Origin: JANLYC01 sp963815445
Lineage (GTDB): Bacteria > Actinomycetota > Actinomycetes > Propionibacteriales > Nocardioidaceae
Length of the DNA stretch: 64,000 bases
Direction: 5' to 3'
Assembly (NCBI GenBank): GCA_963815445.1
Contig: CAWFGV010000011.1
Coordinates: 930,001-994,000, forward strand
Positions 1 to 8,941 of this stretch are shown in pieces. Positions within the stretch are counted from its first letter, which is position 1. Each line of letters opens with the position of its first letter. The notes beneath the pieces were generated by a model. It did not search any database, was not told the origin of the DNA, and saw nothing but the letters and a program-made list of their open reading frames with translations. Position numbers and translations under genes: made by a program.

Positions 1-1380
1 GTTAGCCGGAGCCACGAACCGGGCGATGTGGTAGCCCACGAGCGTGACGATCGTGCCGAGCGCGATGCCGGACAGGATGAAGTTGTCGCTGATCTTCAGC
101 GAGGTGTCGCCGATCGCGATCACGATGCCCGCGGCGACAGGGACGAGGTTGACCGGGTTGGCGAAGTCGACGTTGTTCTCCTTCCAGATCTTCGCTCCGA
201 GCAGACCGATCATGCCGTAGAGAATGACGGTGATACCGCCGAGGACACCGCCCGGGGTCGCCGACACCAGGGCCCCGAACTTCGGCGAGAACCCGAAGAA
301 GATGGCCACCCCCGCCGCGACGAAGTAGGCCGCCGTCGAGTAGATCCTGGTCGCGGCCATGACGCCGATGTTCTCGGCATACGTCGTGGTCGGCGAACCA
401 CCCACCGCGGAGGCCAGCACGGTACCGACACCGTCGGCGGCGATCGCCCGCCCCATGACCGGGTCGAGGTCACGTTTCGTCATCTCGGCGACGGCCTTGA
501 CGTGGCCGGTGTTCTCGGCGATCAGGGCGATCACCGCCGGCAGCACCAGCAGCACGAACGTGATCGAGATGCTGGGACCGTGCCAGCCCACCGACCCGAG
601 GTTGCCGACCAGCGTCTGGTTACCGACCAGGTTGTCCGGGGTGTGTGGCGGAAATCCGAACCAGTCAGCTGCCTTCACGTTGGACCAGTTGATGCGGTCG
701 TGGGTCGTGATCTTTCCGCTTGCGGCATCCAAGGCGGTGATCTGCCCGAAGATGCCGTCGAAGACCCACGACAGGACGTAGCCGAAGACGAGCCCGAGGA
801 AGATGGCGATGCGGCCCAGGAACCCGCGAGCGCCCACCGCGACCAGGATCACGAACGTCATCGTGAGGAGGGCTACCCACTGGTCCTGCGGCCAGTAGAT
901 GTTGGCCACCACCGGGGCCAGGTTGAAGCCGATGAGCATGACCACGGCTCCGGTGACGACAGGGGGAAGCACCGCGTGCAGGATGTGTGACCCCAGGAAG
1001 TGGATCAGGACACCGACCACGGCCAGCACCGCGCCGGCGACGAGGATGGCGCCGGTGACGTCGTCCGGACCGCCGCTCTGTGCGTAGATCGCGGTCGCGC
1101 CGCCGACGAAGGATGCGCTGGTGCCGAGATAGCTGGGCACCTGGCCCTTCACGATCAGCAGGAAGCAGACCGTGGCGATGCCGCTCATCATGATCGCCAG
1201 CTGCGGGCTCAGGCCCATGATCACCGGGAAGACGAAGGTCGCCCCGAACATCGCGACCACGTGCTGGGCGCCGAGCCCGATCGTCCGATCCCACGACAGC
1301 CGTTCATCGGGCGCGACCGCCGCCCCCGGTGGCGGCGTCTTGCCGTCGTACACGACCTTCCAACCCAAACCCAGCGCCAT
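1..1380 (-). CDS. NCS2 nucleobase permease, UraA/RutG type (partial)
   Basis: Proton-coupled inner-membrane uptake of a nucleobase, most likely uracil or a related base. 460 codons are visible from an ATG at 1380; the frame is open to the window edge, so the C-terminus is missing. Near the N-terminus is the NCS2 signature AQHVVAMFGATF; the AMFGAT wording matches uracil permeases better than xanthine permeases (inference from family knowledge). Later comes SPTTTYAENIGVMA, the second conserved NCS2 block. Many hydrophobic segments fit the usual 14 helices. A good ribosome site, AGGGAG, lies five to six bases before the start. The gene lies downstream of the PucR-type regulator on the same strand, 174 bases after its stop, so it may be its target. 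Family assignment is firm, substrate less so. Confidence 0.9.
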   Translation of the reverse strand, partial: MALGLGWKVVYDGKTPPPGAAVAPDERLSWDRTIGLGAQHVVAMFGATFVFPVIMGLSPQLAIMMSGIATVCFLLIVKGQVPSYLGTSASFVGGATAIYAQSGGPDDVTGAILVAGAVLAVVGVLIHFLGSHILHAVLPPVVTGAVVMLIGFNLAPVVANIYWPQDQWVALLTMTFVILVAVGARGFLGRIAIFLGLVFGYVLSWVFDGIFGQITALDAASGKITTHDRINWSNVKAADWFGFPPHTPDNLVGNQTLVGNLGSVGWHGPSISITFVLLVLPAVIALIAENTGHVKAVAEMTKRDLDPVMGRAIAADGVGTVLASAVGGSPTTTYAENIGVMAATRIYSTAAYFVAAGVAIFFGFSPKFGALVSATPGGVLGGITVILYGMIGLLGAKIWKENNVDFANPVNLVPVAAGIVIAIGDTSLKISDNFILSGIALGTIVTLVGYHIARFVAPAN

Positions 1381-1554
1381 GATCGCTCCCTCAGTCAGAG
1401 ATGGTGGCGGTGCCATGTGCGGCCACATGACCACCATGCCGGAATCCAAGGGCGTTGCGGCCCCGACGCGCAGGCCGGATAACTGCCAAAGGGCATCGCG
1501 CCCGCTTGGCACATCCTGACGGGAATGGGTGAGGTGTCCTGGATCGTCCCGGGG

Positions 1555-3234
1555 TCAGAGACCGCGCATCTGCATCACACGTAGCGCCAGCGAGAGGTCG
1601 AGCTGCAGATCGGGGTCCTGGGTGAACGGTCCGACGATCCGTTCGAGCTTGGTGATCCGGTAGCGCAGCGTGTTGTAGTGGAAGTGCAGCCGTCGCGACG
1701 TCTCGGCGACGTTGAAGTTCGTGTCGAGCAGCACCCGCAACGTGGCCCGCATGTCGGCCGCCTCCGGCTTGGACTCGTGCGCGAGCTCGCCGAGCACCTC
1801 GTGGACGAAGCTCCGGAGCTCGCTGACGTCCTCGATCAGGCTGAGCAGCCGGAAGGCGCCGAGGTCGTCGAAGTGCGCTACCGCGGAGGTTCCCTGCAGC
1901 TGACGTCCCACGTGCACCGAGCGACGGGCCTGCTCGTAGCCGGCGTGGATGCCGCCCGGATCTGTGATGAGACGACTGACTCCGGTGCCGAAGGAACGCC
2001 GTCCCCCACCTCCGTCGCCACGGACGGCCTGGATGAGCCCGTCGACGACCTCGCGAGGCCGCTTTCCGTCGGGTACGCCGACCAGCGCCACCACCTCCTG
2101 CGCGAACCCGACCGCCGGAGCCGTCCGGTCCTGGCGGCCGACCACCTGCATCCAGGCGCTGGCGAACCGGTCCTGGGCCGTGCGCCCGACCGGCGTACCG
2201 GTGTCTGCGGCTGCCTGCTCCGTCACCGGGTCGAGCGCCGCGACGACCACGACGAGAGGCCGCGCGACGTCCCAGCCAAGGGACTCGAAATGCTCGACGA
2301 CGGACTCCGGCGCGCCGGCGCGGCCGATCAGGACGTCGCGGACGAAGTCGCCCCGATACTTGGCCTCGACCGCCTGGACGGCGATGGACTTGGTGATCGC
2401 GAGCGCGAAGACCGTCGCCGCGCGCCCGAGCACGGCCCGGTCGGCGGGCGAGATGTTGTCCCGCTCACGAACATGCACGAGACGGCCGTGGTCGGACTTT
2501 CCGGCCAGCACCGGCACGACGGACACGGCGACCGATCCGCTGCGGTGCGTTCCAGGGGCGAACCGCTCGGACCGGAACCGGCCCGACGCCGAGAACAGGT
2601 CGGGAAGATCGACGTCCGTCCTGTCGACGCCATGCGCGGCGAGGACGCGGCCGTCGGTCGTGGTGACGAACGTCTGACCGTCAGCGAGCAGGCCGCCCAG
2701 GGTGCCCACGAGCTCATCGAGCCCGCCACCGTCGAGGATCACCGAGACGAGGGTGCGGTGGACCGTCTCGCTGTGGTCCTGCACGGGTGACTGCCGGACC
2801 AGGACGTCACTCAGCACCGCGTTGATCAGGTCGTCGAAGGCGACCCCGTCGTCGAGAAGCAGCACCGGAAGACCGAGCCGGTCGGCCTCGGCCAGCATGT
2901 CGTCGGGCAGCTCGCGCAGGTAGCGGCGCAGCTTGACGCCCAGCGCAGCCACGCCGGCCCGGTCGAGCGTCGACACGAGCGACGCCAGCCCCTGCGGGAA
3001 GTCGCGGAGGGGGTAGCCGGTCGTGATCAGCAGCTGGTCCGGTTTGACCCAGGGCTCGATGTCGGGGACTTCCATGACGTTCGCGCAGGTCACCACACGG
3101 GCGAGTCCCGCGTGACCGGCGACGACCCTGGCCTTGGCGAAGGCGGGGAGGGACAACAGGTCCGACACCGACAGACCGGCAGGCTCTGACAACTCACCGT
3201 GCAATAGCCGGGGATCGTTGGCAACTTTGCCCAT
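1555..3234 (-). CDS. PucR-family transcriptional regulator
   Basis: Cytoplasmic DNA-binding regulator of the PucR/CdaR type, a family that controls purine, allantoin and other nitrogen catabolism genes. 559 residues from ATG 3234; the frame is open 51 codons further upstream, but that extension looks non-coding and the N-terminal PucR domain (about residues 20-140, containing LPAFAKARVV and QLLITTGYPL) begins just after this ATG. A GGDEF-like middle region follows, and the C-terminus (about 485-550) has the PucR helix-turn-helix with NVAETSRRLHFHYNTLRYR. The ribosome site at this start is weak, so a few codons are uncertain. It faces the allH-allF-allG operon across 134 bases and precedes the permease, so it probably controls one or both (inference). 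Confidence 0.9.
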   Translation of the reverse strand: MGKVANDPRLLHGELSEPAGLSVSDLLSLPAFAKARVVAGHAGLARVVTCANVMEVPDIEPWVKPDQLLITTGYPLRDFPQGLASLVSTLDRAGVAALGVKLRRYLRELPDDMLAEADRLGLPVLLLDDGVAFDDLINAVLSDVLVRQSPVQDHSETVHRTLVSVILDGGGLDELVGTLGGLLADGQTFVTTTDGRVLAAHGVDRTDVDLPDLFSASGRFRSERFAPGTHRSGSVAVSVVPVLAGKSDHGRLVHVRERDNISPADRAVLGRAATVFALAITKSIAVQAVEAKYRGDFVRDVLIGRAGAPESVVEHFESLGWDVARPLVVVVAALDPVTEQAAADTGTPVGRTAQDRFASAWMQVVGRQDRTAPAVGFAQEVVALVGVPDGKRPREVVDGLIQAVRGDGGGGRRSFGTGVSRLITDPGGIHAGYEQARRSVHVGRQLQGTSAVAHFDDLGAFRLLSLIEDVSELRSFVHEVLGELAHESKPEAADMRATLRVLLDTNFNVAETSRRLHFHYNTLRYRITKLERIVGPFTQDPDLQLDLSLALRVMQMRGL

Positions 3235-3368
3235 GCGAGGGACCGTAGCGTAGCGACTACCGTCACACCTACTGTCTGGACGACTTCGTCTCTGCGCGTC
3301 GGTGTGCCGTTCGCCCGACGACCGGTGCCAACACACCGCCATGGCCCACGAGACCTGGGAGGTTGAGC
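3235..3368. promoter_or_regulatory. Divergent control region between pucR-like gene and allH
   Basis: The only space from which the regulator and the allHFG operon can both be started. It holds an imperfect dyad at 3246-3261 (GTAG arms around CGTAGCGA) and a pair of inverted arms CGGTGTG (3300-3306) and CACACCG (3332-3338). Either could be an operator for the PucR-type protein, but no consensus is available to test against. Promoter boxes are not clear. Confidence 0.3.
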
Positions 3369-4079
3369 GTGAGCACGGCCCCGGCACGACCGATGGCTGC
3401 GAGCGTGCTGCTGGCGCCCCTGCTCGACGGACCCCGCCGCCCGCTGACCGTCGTCCACCGCTCCCGGCTCGCCCTGCAGCTCGCCGACGAGGCGGGTCGT
3501 GTCGTTCTTGGCGTCATGTTTCCCGGCGCCGTCCGTCTCCCCTTCGGATGTGCCGTCGCTGCATCGCGCAGAACGTCGCCCTCGCTCTCGGTCGGGGACG
3601 GTGTGCTGGCCTGGGGCGACGACGTCTACACGGTGGCGCGCTGGTGGCGGCCGGCTCGGCCCCGCCACCGCACGCTGGCTGCGAGCGTGGACCCCGACGG
3701 CGTGCGACGCCTGCTCGGAAGCTGGCGCGGTCTCCTTGGTCGCGGCGACGGGTTGACGCCGTACGGCGACGACGTGCTGTGCGGCGCTCTCGTCACCCTG
3801 CACGCGGTCGACCACCCCGCCCTGCCCGCCCTGGTTCAGGAGATCGCCGCGACCGCGCTCGAGGGGTCGACGACCGCCACCTCGGCATCCCTGCTCCGAG
3901 CGGCATGCCAAGGTTGGTGCATCGACCAGCTCGCCGACCACCTCGCCTCGCGCGCCGCCGGTGCGCCGACGACGGGCACCGAAGCGGCGCTGCTCCGGGT
4001 CGGGTCGTCGTCGGGGCGCGGCCTGCTCGAAGGCATTGCCCTGGTCGCACCGAGCACCGGCAAGCGGGTGGCCGCATGA
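3369..4079 (+). CDS. allH: DUF2877 protein, AllH-like oxamate carbamoyltransferase subunit
   Basis: 236 residues from GTG 3369, chosen because GGGAGG at 3357-3362 sits six bases before it; an in-frame TTG at 3363 directly abuts that site and is less likely. The DUF2877 hallmark GRGDGLTPYGDD lies at about residues 124-135. In E. coli the homologue YlbF (AllH) is one of three proteins needed for oxamate carbamoyltransferase, which releases carbamoyl phosphate from oxalurate in anaerobic allantoin use. Its stop overlaps the next start as ATGA (4076-4079), so translation of the three genes is coupled. Family assignment is good; the reaction in this organism is inferred from the full allH-allF-allG set. 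Confidence 0.8.
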   Translation: MSTAPARPMAASVLLAPLLDGPRRPLTVVHRSRLALQLADEAGRVVLGVMFPGAVRLPFGCAVAASRRTSPSLSVGDGVLAWGDDVYTVARWWRPARPRHRTLAASVDPDGVRRLLGSWRGLLGRGDGLTPYGDDVLCGALVTLHAVDHPALPALVQEIAATALEGSTTATSASLLRAACQGWCIDQLADHLASRAAGAPTTGTEAALLRVGSSSGRGLLEGIALVAPSTGKRVAA

Positions 4080-5530
4080 CACGGACGGTGCAGGTGCGCC
4101 GCGGCGCCTACCAGGACTCGGTGAGCCTGATGCTCATCAGCCGCGAGCTCGGTGAGCGCGCCGACGTGGCGACCGTGCAGGTGGCGATGGCGACCGAGCT
4201 CAACCTGGACCTGTTGTCCGGGCTCGGGTTCGACGTCCCTGGCGATGCGTCCCCGAACGACATGGTGATCGCGATCGACGCGGCCGACACGGCGGCTGCT
4301 GAGTCGACCGTCGCCGCCCTTGACGTGGCGCTGGCCCGTCGGCCGGCCACCGGGGGTGCGCTGGACCCAGGCGCACCTCCGCCCGCGACCATCGGTGCCG
4401 CCGCGCGCCGGGTCGACGCATCGCTCGCCCTCATCAGCACGCCTGGTCGCACCGCGACCATCGACGCGGCCGACGCGCTCGCGGCAGGGCTCGACGTGAT
4501 GATCTTCAGTGACAACGTGCCCGTGGCCCAGGAGGTGGCGCTCAAGGCCTGGGCCGACGAGGCGGGTCTGCTCGTGCTCGGCCCGGACTGCGGCACGGCC
4601 GTGGTGGCCGGCGTCGGGCTCGGGTTCGCCAACGTGGTCCGGCCTGGTCCGGTCGGCATCGTGGCGGCCTCGGGGACCGGTGCCCAGCAGCTGATGTCGC
4701 TGCTGGACGGGGTCGGTCTCGGAGTGACCCACTGCCTGGGTGTCGGGGGCAGGGACCTGTCGGCCGAGGTAGGCGGCCGCTCGACGCTCACGGCGCTGGA
4801 CCGCCTCGACGCCGATGACGACGTCGAGACGATCGTGGTCATCTCCAAGCCACCCGCAGCCGAGGTGGCCGAACTGGTCACCAACCACACCCGCTCGCTG
4901 CACAAACCTGTCGTCATCGGCTACCTCGGTGTCGGCCAGCCCGACCTGACCGAGACCGCGAGCCGAGTCGCCGAGGCGGCCGGAGTCACCTGGCAACCGC
5001 CGCAGCGATGGGGAGCCGACCCGCCGCCGCCGCGCCCCGGCTACCTGCGCGGGCTCTTCGTCGGCGGCACGCTCTGCGACGAGGCGATGATCATGGCGGC
5101 AGCGTCGCTCGACCGCGTCGCGTCGAACATCCCGCTGGACGGCCAGCCGGCTCTCGATGCGGAGCTGACGAGCGTCGGCCACACGTTCATCGACTTCGGC
5201 GACGACCAGCTGACCTCGGGCCGCCCCCACCCGATGATCGACCCGAGCCTGCGGCTGGAGCGCTTGCGTCGCGAGCTCACGGACCCCGATTGTGCGGTCG
5301 TGCTGCTCGATGTGGTGCTGGGTCATGGTGCCCACCCGGATCCGGCGACTGAGCTGGCCGCGATGATCCACGGATCGTCGACCCCGGTCGTCGTGTCCCT
5401 CATTGGGACTCGAGACGACCCGCAAGGCCTGGCCGACCAGGCTGCCCGACTGATGGACGCGGGCGCCATCGTGCACGCGTCGAACGCCGCCGCCACACGC
5501 GAGGCGCTCTCCTTGCTGGAGGCGGCATGA
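4076..5530 (+). CDS. allF: FdrA-family protein, AllF-like carbamoyltransferase subunit
   Basis: 484 residues from ATG 4076, which overlaps the preceding stop. The frame is open far upstream but that part is the shadow of allH. The protein resembles FdrA, built like the alpha chain of succinyl-CoA synthetase: an N-terminal part beginning with a VRRGAYQDSVSLM segment, then a nucleotide-binding-like segment with GPDCGTAV and AASGTGAQQLMSLL (about residues 180-215), and GVGGRDLSAEVGG where the CoA-ligase phosphohistidine region would be. E. coli FdrA (AllF) is about 555 residues, so this copy is somewhat short. It ends in an ATGA overlap with allG. Role in carbamoyl transfer is inferred from the E. 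coli homologues. Confidence 0.82.
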   Translation: MTRTVQVRRGAYQDSVSLMLISRELGERADVATVQVAMATELNLDLLSGLGFDVPGDASPNDMVIAIDAADTAAAESTVAALDVALARRPATGGALDPGAPPPATIGAAARRVDASLALISTPGRTATIDAADALAAGLDVMIFSDNVPVAQEVALKAWADEAGLLVLGPDCGTAVVAGVGLGFANVVRPGPVGIVAASGTGAQQLMSLLDGVGLGVTHCLGVGGRDLSAEVGGRSTLTALDRLDADDDVETIVVISKPPAAEVAELVTNHTRSLHKPVVIGYLGVGQPDLTETASRVAEAAGVTWQPPQRWGADPPPPRPGYLRGLFVGGTLCDEAMIMAAASLDRVASNIPLDGQPALDAELTSVGHTFIDFGDDQLTSGRPHPMIDPSLRLERLRRELTDPDCAVVLLDVVLGHGAHPDPATELAAMIHGSSTPVVVSLIGTRDDPQGLADQAARLMDAGAIVHASNAAATREALSLLEAA

Positions 5531-6930
5531 TCAGCACCGACGGAGATCGCACCTCGTCGACCCGCGCCGTCGTGACAGCGGGCGCCCAGCTCCTCGCAGA
5601 CGCCTTGGTCGCGCAGGGCGTCACCACCGCTCAGGTCAGGTGGACACCGCCGGTCGCCGGCACCGAGGAGTCGCTGACCGCGGTGATGCTCGATCGCCGC
5701 AGGACAGCGGCCAATGCGGAGGCCGTACGCCGGATGACGTCGGCCCGCGCAGCACTCGTCGACGTACGGCCGGCGGCGGAGGTACTCGGGCTCCGACCAG
5801 GACAGTTCCTGCACGCCGGTCCCCCGGTCACCTGGGAACGAGCCAGCGGGCCCATGCGCGGGGCACTGATCGGCGCCGTCTTGTTCGAAGGCTTGGCCAC
5901 CACCTCTGATGAGGCCGAGACCCTGCTGGCGTCGGGACGCTTCAGCTGGGAGCCCTGCCACGCGCGCGGCGCCGTGGGGCCCATGGCGGGTGTGGTGTCC
6001 CCGTCGATGTGGATGTTCGAGCTCGCGGACGAGGTCCACGGCCATACCTCCTGGTGCTCGCTCAACGAGGGCCTCGGCAAGGTGTTGCGCTACGGCGCCT
6101 ACTCCCCCGACGTGATCGAGCGACTGCGCTGGATGACCGACGTGCTCGGCCCAGCTCTGCAACAGGCCACCCGGGCCCGCGGACCGGTCGACATCATCGC
6201 GATCATCGCCCAGATGGTGCAGATGGGCGACGAGGGTCACAACCGCAACCGCGCCGGTACGTTGATGCTGCTCAAGGAATGGCTACCTGACCTGATCACG
6301 TCCGGTCGGGACCCGGCCGAGGTCGCGGAGGTCGTCCGTTTCATCTCAGGCAACGACCACTTCTTCCTCAACCTGGTCATGCCCGCGTGCAAGCTGATGA
6401 CGGCGGCGGCCGCGGACATTCCGGGGTCGACCGTGGTCACCGCGATGGCGCGGAACGGAACCGACTTCGGCATCCAGGTCTCAGGGACAGGCGACCGCTG
6501 GTACGTCGGTCCCGCGCAGATCGCCGACGGCCTCTACCTCGGTGCGTTCGGCCCCGAAGACGCCAACCCGGATATCGGAGACTCCGCCATCGCCGAAACC
6601 GCAGGGATCGGCGGCTTCGCCATGGCGACGGCGCCGGCCATCGTCCGCTTCGTCGGAGGCACCGTGCCCGACGCGTTGGCGACCACGCTTCGGATGTACG
6701 ACCTCTGCGCGGGTGAGAACCCTGGCTGGGCGATGCCGATCATGGAGTTTCGCGGGACTCCGACCGGTATCGACGTCACCTCGGTGCTGCGTTCCGGTCA
6801 GCTGCCGCAGATCAACACGGGCATGGCCGGCAAGGTCGCGGGCACCGGCCAAGTCGGGGCTGGACTGGTCAGCCCACCCATGGAGTGCTTCGTCGCGGCC
6901 ATCGCAGGTCTGGCCGCGACAGCTCAATGA
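5527..6930 (+). CDS. allG: DUF1116 protein, AllG-like carbamoyltransferase subunit
   Basis: 467 residues, start ATG coupled to the allF stop. Conserved DUF1116 blocks are visible: NEGLGKVLRYGAY near residue 180, MGDEGHNRN near 233, FISGNDHFFLNLVM near 277 and MARNGTDFGIQVSG near 305. E. coli YlbE (AllG) is the homologue and partner of FdrA and YlbF. It is the last gene of the allH-allF-allG set; no carbamate kinase, allantoinase or ureidoglycolate gene follows, so how carbamoyl phosphate would be used or the substrate supplied is not answered by this window. Confidence 0.85.
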   Translation: MISTDGDRTSSTRAVVTAGAQLLADALVAQGVTTAQVRWTPPVAGTEESLTAVMLDRRRTAANAEAVRRMTSARAALVDVRPAAEVLGLRPGQFLHAGPPVTWERASGPMRGALIGAVLFEGLATTSDEAETLLASGRFSWEPCHARGAVGPMAGVVSPSMWMFELADEVHGHTSWCSLNEGLGKVLRYGAYSPDVIERLRWMTDVLGPALQQATRARGPVDIIAIIAQMVQMGDEGHNRNRAGTLMLLKEWLPDLITSGRDPAEVAEVVRFISGNDHFFLNLVMPACKLMTAAAADIPGSTVVTAMARNGTDFGIQVSGTGDRWYVGPAQIADGLYLGAFGPEDANPDIGDSAIAETAGIGGFAMATAPAIVRFVGGTVPDALATTLRMYDLCAGENPGWAMPIMEFRGTPTGIDVTSVLRSGQLPQINTGMAGKVAGTGQVGAGLVSPPMECFVAAIAGLAATAQ

Positions 6931-7000
6931 GGCCGCATCACGGCCGCTCGCGCCACGCCACGATGCGCGCGAGCGGGCCCGATGGCGCTACCGTGGGTAG

Positions 7001-7225
7001 ATGGCCCACGTCAGCATGATCTCGTCCAGTCAGTCCCGGGCTCGTCGAGCGGCAAAGGAACTGTCCGCGCAGGGCTGGAGCTCGCGGCCCGGACAGCGGC
7101 TCTCATCAGCGCTCATCACCATCACCTGCGACGAGGCAGACCGTGACCGGGCGCTCGCCGCCATCCGCGACGTCGACCCCGAGGCCACCCCGAACTACGA
7201 CCCGGCCCCGGCACCTCGACGCTGA
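7001..7225 (+). CDS. Small hypothetical protein (74 aa)
   Basis: Not recognised. 74 residues from ATG 7001, 70 bases after allG on the same strand. Codon third positions are GC-rich as in real genes here and composition is mixed (several Ser and Arg, one Cys, C-terminal Pro-rich tail). No clear ribosome site precedes the ATG, which lowers confidence. It could be a small gene of its own or a chance frame. Confidence 0.45.
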   Translation: MAHVSMISSSQSRARRAAKELSAQGWSSRPGQRLSSALITITCDEADRDRALAAIRDVDPEATPNYDPAPAPRR

Positions 7226-7242
7226 CACCGCCACAGTCGTTC

Positions 7243-7275
7243 CTCACCTGTCCTGGCCTTTCTCACCTGTCCTGG
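7243..7275. repeat. Short direct repeat, CTCACCTGTCCTGG twice
   Basis: Two perfect 14-base copies at 7243-7256 and 7262-7275, 19 bases apart. They sit in the convergent space between the small plus-strand gene and the PH-domain gene, the second copy covering the last codons of the latter. Possible slippage product; no function evident. Confidence 0.6.
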
Positions 7276-7784
7276 TCAGGCCGGGACCGCACCGCGATCA
7301 TGCGCGCGAGCTCCCGCGCTGACGTGGTGGCCCGCTTGCCGTCGGCGCTCTGGATGGCCATCACGGCGAGCGTCGTACCGTCATCGAGGTCCAGCAGCGC
7401 CCAGGGACGGTTCGGGGTCAACGAGATCCGGACCAGCTGACCCCATTCGAGCTCGTGCCCCCGATAGCCGTTGACCACGGTGAGCCCATCGACCGTCGCC
7501 CGTGCCGAGGTACGGAAGATGCCGTTGAGCACCACCAGGACAGCCACGAAGAAGCCGATCAACGTGATGCGCTGGCCCACGGAGAACTCGGCCTGCACCT
7601 CGCCCGGAAGCATCAGCCACAGGAAAGCCACCGCCGCCACGATGGCCACCGCGGCGATCGCGGTGGCGATGCGGGCACCCCGCGGACGGTAGGTGTGCGG
7701 CAACGTGACTCTCGGCGGCTGCCCGGACTCGTCCCGCGCTGCCGGGCCGCCGGGACCACGCGGACCGTCAGAGTCGGCAGGCAT
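7263..7784 (-). CDS. PH-domain-containing membrane protein
   Basis: 173 residues from ATG 7784; an ATG 10 codons upstream exists but lies deeper in hisG. After a Pro/Gly-rich cytoplasmic N-terminus of about 40 residues come two hydrophobic segments (about residues 40-60 and 72-90), then a small beta-rich bacterial PH-like domain (VDGLTVVNGYRGHELEWGQLVRI) with a WALLDLDDG stretch. Such proteins commonly follow hisG in actinobacteria. The start overlaps the hisG 3' end by 17 bases, so it is the last gene of the rib-his operon. Molecular role unknown. Confidence 0.8.
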   Translation of the reverse strand: MPADSDGPRGPGGPAARDESGQPPRVTLPHTYRPRGARIATAIAAVAIVAAVAFLWLMLPGEVQAEFSVGQRITLIGFFVAVLVVLNGIFRTSARATVDGLTVVNGYRGHELEWGQLVRISLTPNRPWALLDLDDGTTLAVMAIQSADGKRATTSARELARMIAVRSRPDQDR

Positions 7785-8613
7785 GGATGTCGGTGACGAG
7801 AATCCCCCGTGCACCGAGGTCGAACAGCTCGTCCATGACCTGCTGAGCCTCGTCGCGCGGAACCATCGACCGGACCGCGACCCAGCCTTCGCGGTGCAGC
7901 GGTGAAACGGTTGGCGACTCGATGCCCGGAGTCAGTGCGCAGGCGTCCTCGACCTGATCGACGCGGCAGTCGTAGTCCATCATCACGTAGCTGCGCGCCA
8001 CGAGCACGCCTTGGATCCGCCGCATGCAGACGTCGAAACCGGCGGGGTCGGGCGCATTCTCGCGAGTGACGAGGACTGCCTCGGACCGCAGGATCGGGTC
8101 ACCGAGGATCTCCAAGCCGGCCTGGCGCAACGTGTTCCCCGTCGACACGACGTCGGCGATCGCGTCGGCGACGCCGAGGCGGACCGCGGACTCGACAGCG
8201 CCGTCGAGCCGCACCACCTTGGCGTTGATGGCGCGGGCCTTGAAGTAGTCCTCGAGGATCCCGGAGTACGACGTCGCGACGCGCACGCCGTCGAGGTCCT
8301 CGGGTGCGGCGAACCGGCCTCTCGGCGCGGCGAAGTGGAACGTCGACTCGCCGAACCCGAGGGTCGAGCGCTCGACAACGGGCGCGCGCGAGTCGAGCAC
8401 CAGGTCGCGGCCCGTGAGTCCGATGTCGAGGGTGCCCTCACCCACGTACACCGCGATGTCGCGGGGCCGCAGGTAGAAGAACTCGACGTCGTTCGCGGCG
8501 TCGATCATCACCAGGTCACGGGCATCCCGGCGTTGCCGGTAACCGGCCTCGCGCAGGATCTGCGCGGACTCGTCGGACAGGGATCCCTTGTTGGGGACGG
8601 CGATCTTCAACAT
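7768..8613 (-). CDS. hisG: ATP phosphoribosyltransferase
   Basis: Catalyses the first step of histidine synthesis, joining ATP and PRPP to phosphoribosyl-ATP; feedback-inhibited by histidine. 281 residues is the long HisG form that carries its own C-terminal regulatory domain and does not need HisZ. Visible are the N-terminal MLKIAVPNKGSL, DIGLTGRDLV (about residue 62-71), the PRPP-binding region around EAIADVVSTGNTLR-like VADAIADVVSTGNTLRQAG (about 148-166) and an ACT-like C-terminal part. ATG 8613 lies 12 bases after hisE, in the same operon. Confidence 0.97.
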   Translation of the reverse strand: MLKIAVPNKGSLSDESAQILREAGYRQRRDARDLVMIDAANDVEFFYLRPRDIAVYVGEGTLDIGLTGRDLVLDSRAPVVERSTLGFGESTFHFAAPRGRFAAPEDLDGVRVATSYSGILEDYFKARAINAKVVRLDGAVESAVRLGVADAIADVVSTGNTLRQAGLEILGDPILRSEAVLVTRENAPDPAGFDVCMRRIQGVLVARSYVMMDYDCRVDQVEDACALTPGIESPTVSPLHREGWVAVRSMVPRDEAQQVMDELFDLGARGILVTDIHACRL

Positions 8614-8625
8614 GGCGGTCGACTT

Positions 8626-8889
8626 CTAGAGGTGGGTGTAGACGTCGTCGAGGGACAGTCCGCAGGCGAGCATCATCACCTGGGTGTGATAGAGCAGCTG
8701 GCTGATCTCCAGGGCAGCGCGCTCCTTCGACTCGTGCTCGGCGGCCATCCAGGACTCGGCAGCCTCCTCGACCAGCTTCTTGCCGATGGCATGGATGCCT
8801 GCGTCGATGGCGGCGACGGTGTGCGAGTCGGCCGGCCGCACCGCCACGGTCGTGGTGAGCTCGGCGAACAGCGTGTCGAAGGTCTTCAT
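8626..8889 (-). CDS. hisE: Phosphoribosyl-ATP pyrophosphatase
   Basis: Second step of histidine synthesis: hydrolyses phosphoribosyl-ATP to phosphoribosyl-AMP. 87 residues, the usual size of stand-alone actinobacterial HisE, all-alpha MazG-like. The metal-binding block KKLVEEAAESWMAA (about residues 37-50) and the downstream ISQLLYH segment are intact. It lies between ribH (52 bases upstream) and hisG, a common actinobacterial order, and would be carried on the riboflavin transcript. Confidence 0.96.
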   Translation of the reverse strand: MKTFDTLFAELTTTVAVRPADSHTVAAIDAGIHAIGKKLVEEAAESWMAAEHESKERAALEISQLLYHTQVMMLACGLSLDDVYTHL

Positions 8890-8941
8890 CGCTCACCAGC
8901 GTAACGGGGCCGCCGCCGGGACTTCGGACGCGTCTCGGCGG

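Noticed and set aside
3302..4075. Upstream extension of the allF frame (742 codons in total)
   Set aside because: It runs in another frame through allH, and the allF ATG at 4076 overlaps the allH stop in the normal coupled way.
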